Assembly (NCBI GenBank): GCA_020536535.1 | Contig: JAHLWZ010000451.1 | Coordinates: 785-58,486 of the forward strand | Direction of reading: 5' to 3' | From: Pelomyxa schiedti | Lineage: Eukaryota; Evosea; Pelobiontida; Pelomyxidae | DNA: 57,702 bases | Part shown: positions 55,099 through 57,702 of the stretch, one piece after another | Position numbering within the stretch: the stretch's first letter is position 1 | Layout: the number at the start of each line of letters is the position of its first letter | Translations under genes and position numbers: made by a program | Notes under the pieces: generated by a model | What the model was told of the DNA's origin: nothing | Databases searched by the model: none | The model's input: only the letters and a program-made list of their open reading frames with translations

Positions 55099-57518
55099 AT
55101 GTGGATGAAGAGTGCATTTGTCATTGCTTTCTGCAGTTGGTGTTCATTCGTACTATCTCGTGTGGTTTGCCCTCAGGCTGGATTCTTCTGTCTCAACGAG
55201 AAAACGTTTGTTCTCTCTCAAGAGCACTTGGCAATTTCACATTGTTTGTGTCACAGCTATGTGTGGTGTGACGAGGAAAATTTGGACCTCCCTACATCCT
55301 GGACCTGCAAATCAGGCCCAATTTGCAGGTGTGGTCACGCCGGCGGAGAAAAGGGACCTTGTGAGTGGGACTACACCAAAATGGTCAATGTGACCTGTGA
55401 GGGTTGGTATACATTCACTGATTAGCATTACTTCTGACATCCATCAATAGGCGTTGCGGGGCAAGAACTTTCTGATTGGACAAACCTCCCTACTCAACTC
55501 AGTTCAAGTGGACTATCTTTCTTAACTTTTCGCACGGTAACTGTACAATAGATATTCATCAACGTTCAAGCACAAATCATGTACCTCTTGCACTACTTCT
55601 CTCAAAAAGTTACTGGAAAGCGGCCTTGCAGTACCTCATTTCCCTTCCTGCCTACAATGATCCATCTTCATATCAGCCACCAAGTGCCGGCGAGGGTCAG
55701 GGTCACTGGTGTTCATTTCATCCTCCCTACACTTTTGACAGCAACCCCTCACAATTTTGGATTGGTAAGATAAGAGGAAAGCGAGTTTGGAATCATATCA
55801 TTCACTATTAATAGGGTTCAGTGATGAGGTTGTAACTGTCGCCTCCCAGCCCGCGCGTATAAGTTCACAGGAATGACTCTGGCTTATCTTCTTGATCATT
55901 ATGGAATGTAGGTGAACAATTTGTATTCCCAAATTTAACTCTATTTTTGGCCAGTAATCCGGCAGTGATACTAAGCCTTATTGCAATTGATTCTGGGGCC
56001 AGCTTGCAAAGTTCCTCTGACACAAATACTCTATTTAAAGTAGGGAATGGAAACGGTCATTTTGATTGGTATCTGACATTTTATTGTACCGTACTGTATA
56101 ACCTTCATTAAGTACATGGCAGTGCCCGCGATCCAATGGGAAAGTAGTGAACTTAGACATCGACCAATTTTCCACACTAGCCTCGGTCCTGGCTATGAGG
56201 ATCAAAATCAAAGGTTATTTTTTTTTTACCTCCAGAGTACTCTGAGTGACTTGCGGATACAGGGGATACCCCAATTTATCTCAGTCACAATTTCTTTTCA
56301 AACACAAATGAACTTTCACAAGCCTACCGGTCTTACATTGAAGACCCACAAAAAGTACCTCCCAGTAGTAGCTTCGCGTTTTGGATTAACTCTTGGGAAG
56401 GCAATCATCCTTTCTGGGTTAAACTTACACCTACATCACACCCTGGCGTACAGTTTTGATAGAGGTAACATCTCCCTTTTCCTCCTTTACTCTCTACCTA
56501 CCGTGACTCTAGTGGGGATGCGCACTCCCTGGGAAGGAAGATCCAGGTTGAGGCGTGACGAACTGGAATCTGCTGCAGGTTTTGGAATGTTACCTTCTTT
56601 GCTTTTCCCATTCTTTTTGTAGTGCTGTATGCCCACAAAAAAACGATCTTTGATCCTATCTTTGGAAGCGAGAAATTACAGACTTGCCCTCCTTCCTCCG
56701 ACCCAACATTGTTTGCTTGTCTGTCATCTAGATTCTAGACTTATACTAACTTAGGGAGTGCGGCCTTATTTCTGTCTCTGATGCTCTCCATTTGTGTGAA
56801 GTTGTGAACAAAGCCACTGATGTGTATGACTACTCAATTGTCTGGGATGATGTGGTGTATGCTACTAGCACAATTTGTATGACAAGTCCAACTTACAACT
56901 TAGGTTCTTTATAAACGAATTGAGGGGTACATATCCTTTTCTGGAAGTTGCCCAAGTTCATCCGGAGATTGATTGGTCATCACTTCTTGATAATGCACGA
57001 GACGCCTTTTCAATACTGTCAGCGAATAGGTTTCATCAATCAGGCGGAAATAGCAAGTAAGACCTTACGCGCACGCAATTATCTAAGGAAAACCTGTGAA
57101 ACAGGGTACCGTACACTGGTAATGAAATCTCCTTGCGGTATGACTGGCGGATGCTTCTTGCCGTTATGCGTTTATACCTTCCCCCAAGGGAAAAGCTAGT
57201 GGGACCCTCATTCCATGTTTCACACTGAAGCACTGTATGCCTAAACTAAGCCAACAAACAGGCAATGGAAAATCTATTTTACGGCATTTACATATCTGAT
57301 TCTCTTGACGCGGCACTTTTCCGGAACTGGCCTTTGGAGAACTGCACATTTGCAGGTCTTCAAACCGAGATATGCAGGTCAGAGTACTCCATCTTGAATC
57401 GACTGTTGCCAATTCAACATTTCACAGACAAGAAAACTCAGCCCACCAGCTCACGTCAATTTTTACAGCACTAGTATTACTAGCACTTTGTGTGCCATGT
57501 TGCCTTTTCTCGATGTAA
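55099..57518 (+). CDS. Orphan secreted / type I membrane protein
   Basis: Not recognised. Signal peptide MWMKSAFVIAFCSWCSFVLS, then a Cys-rich N-terminal exon (VCPQAGFFCLNEKTFVLSQE, CLCHSYVWCDEEN, WTCKSGPICRCGH). The following exons have several possible joins. Protein-like stretches include CTIDIHQRSS then SYWKAALQYLISLPAYNDPS, GQGHWCSFHPPYTFDSNPSQ, NPAVILSLIAIDSGASLQSS, HLCEVVNKATDVYDYSIVWD, LRGTYPFLEVAQVHPEIDWS and LLDNARDAFSILSANRFHQ. Near the end a hydrophobic segment (LTSIFTALVLLALCVPCCLF) could be a single C-terminal TM helix, stop at 57516-57518. At least ten short introns; exon joins from 55440 to 57470 are provisional. It is divergent from the ASH-RhoGAP gene with 308 bp between starts. 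Confidence 0.5.
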
Positions 57519-57639
57519 GAATAGAACAGAACCATTGCCATCACCATTATTCTCCTCCTTCTTTGTTTTCCTTTTTGACCAACAACCCTCCTCCGGGGAT
57601 AAAACCAATTTTTATTCCCGCTTGTAGAGTTTCCGGCGC

Positions 57640-57702
57640 GTTTAGGCAGCGGAGTTAATGAGTTTAAGGAACGTTTAAGGAACGGAGTTAAAAAGTTTAA
57701 GG
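57640..57702. repeat. Direct repeats at right window edge
   Basis: Repeating elements gagttaa and gtttaagg/acgtttaagg recur several times in the last 63 bp, giving a short tandem array that probably continues beyond the window. Confidence 0.5.

Noticed and set aside
1-57702. tRNA, rRNA, CRISPR or transposon features
   Set aside because: No cloverleaf-forming segments, rRNA-like conserved stretches, regular spacer arrays, terminal inverted repeats or transposase/reverse-transcriptase motifs were seen by eye.

Overview
This is a gene-dense stretch of nuclear DNA from a eukaryotic microbe. Nearly every gene is broken by very short GT-AG introns, mostly about 40-75 nt, and start-to-start or stop-to-stop gaps are often only 40-300 bp. 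AATAAA signals sit on or within about ten bases of some stop codons. Protein content (DOCK-family RhoGEF, ASH-RhoGAP, F-box/LRR protein, a parkin-like RBR ligase, Rnl2-type RNA ligase, bacterial-type Fe-S serine dehydratase, endoglycoceramidase) fits a free-living amoeboid or flagellate protist. DZIP1 and MAPK15/ERK7-like genes suggest a lineage with cilia. My tentative guess is Amoebozoa, possibly Archamoebae; this is inference from gene content and style, not proof.

Layout. 0-3.3 kb: a PINX1 homologue and a histidine-rich/acidic low-complexity protein (+). 3.3-8.7 kb: an F-box/LRR protein and a RING/B-box/coiled-coil (TRIM-like) protein ending in an ALK/LTK-type glycine-rich domain (both -). 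8.9-15.9 kb (+): a small polytopic membrane protein, an Fe-S L-serine dehydratase, a secreted endoglycoceramidase (GH5) and CDC123. 16-28.8 kb: a cluster of five related orphan genes (families A and B, all +), a zinc-finger gene on the opposite strand, and two tandem MAPK15-like kinases that have lost the HRD, DFG and TEY motifs. 29-31.8 kb (+): a membrane-bound nitrilase-like enzyme and a DUF3605-like protein. 31.9-39.6 kb (-): a complete DOCK gene. 40-40.6 kb (-): a second gene of the same zinc-finger type. 40.9-47.7 kb (+): DZIP1 and an RNA ligase. 47.8-48.8 kb (-): a secreted L-domain/ECM33-like protein. 49.1-52.9 kb (+): a synapsin-like ATP-grasp protein and a parkin-like RBR ligase. 53.0-54.8 kb (-): ASH-RhoGAP. 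55.1-57.5 kb (+): an orphan secreted/type I membrane protein. Both window edges hold short degenerate direct repeats.

Most neighbours have no obvious common pathway. The exception is the 16-29 kb cluster, where A, B and pseudokinase genes have clearly been duplicated locally. The three A genes share a GC-rich block of about 294 bp that is almost identical in DNA while the rest of the genes has diverged. This cluster, the shared uncharacterised zinc-finger module ('RPGW...AVN'), and the nested-UBL parkin-like protein are the best candidates for undescribed biology. No RNA genes, CRISPR arrays or transposons were recognised.
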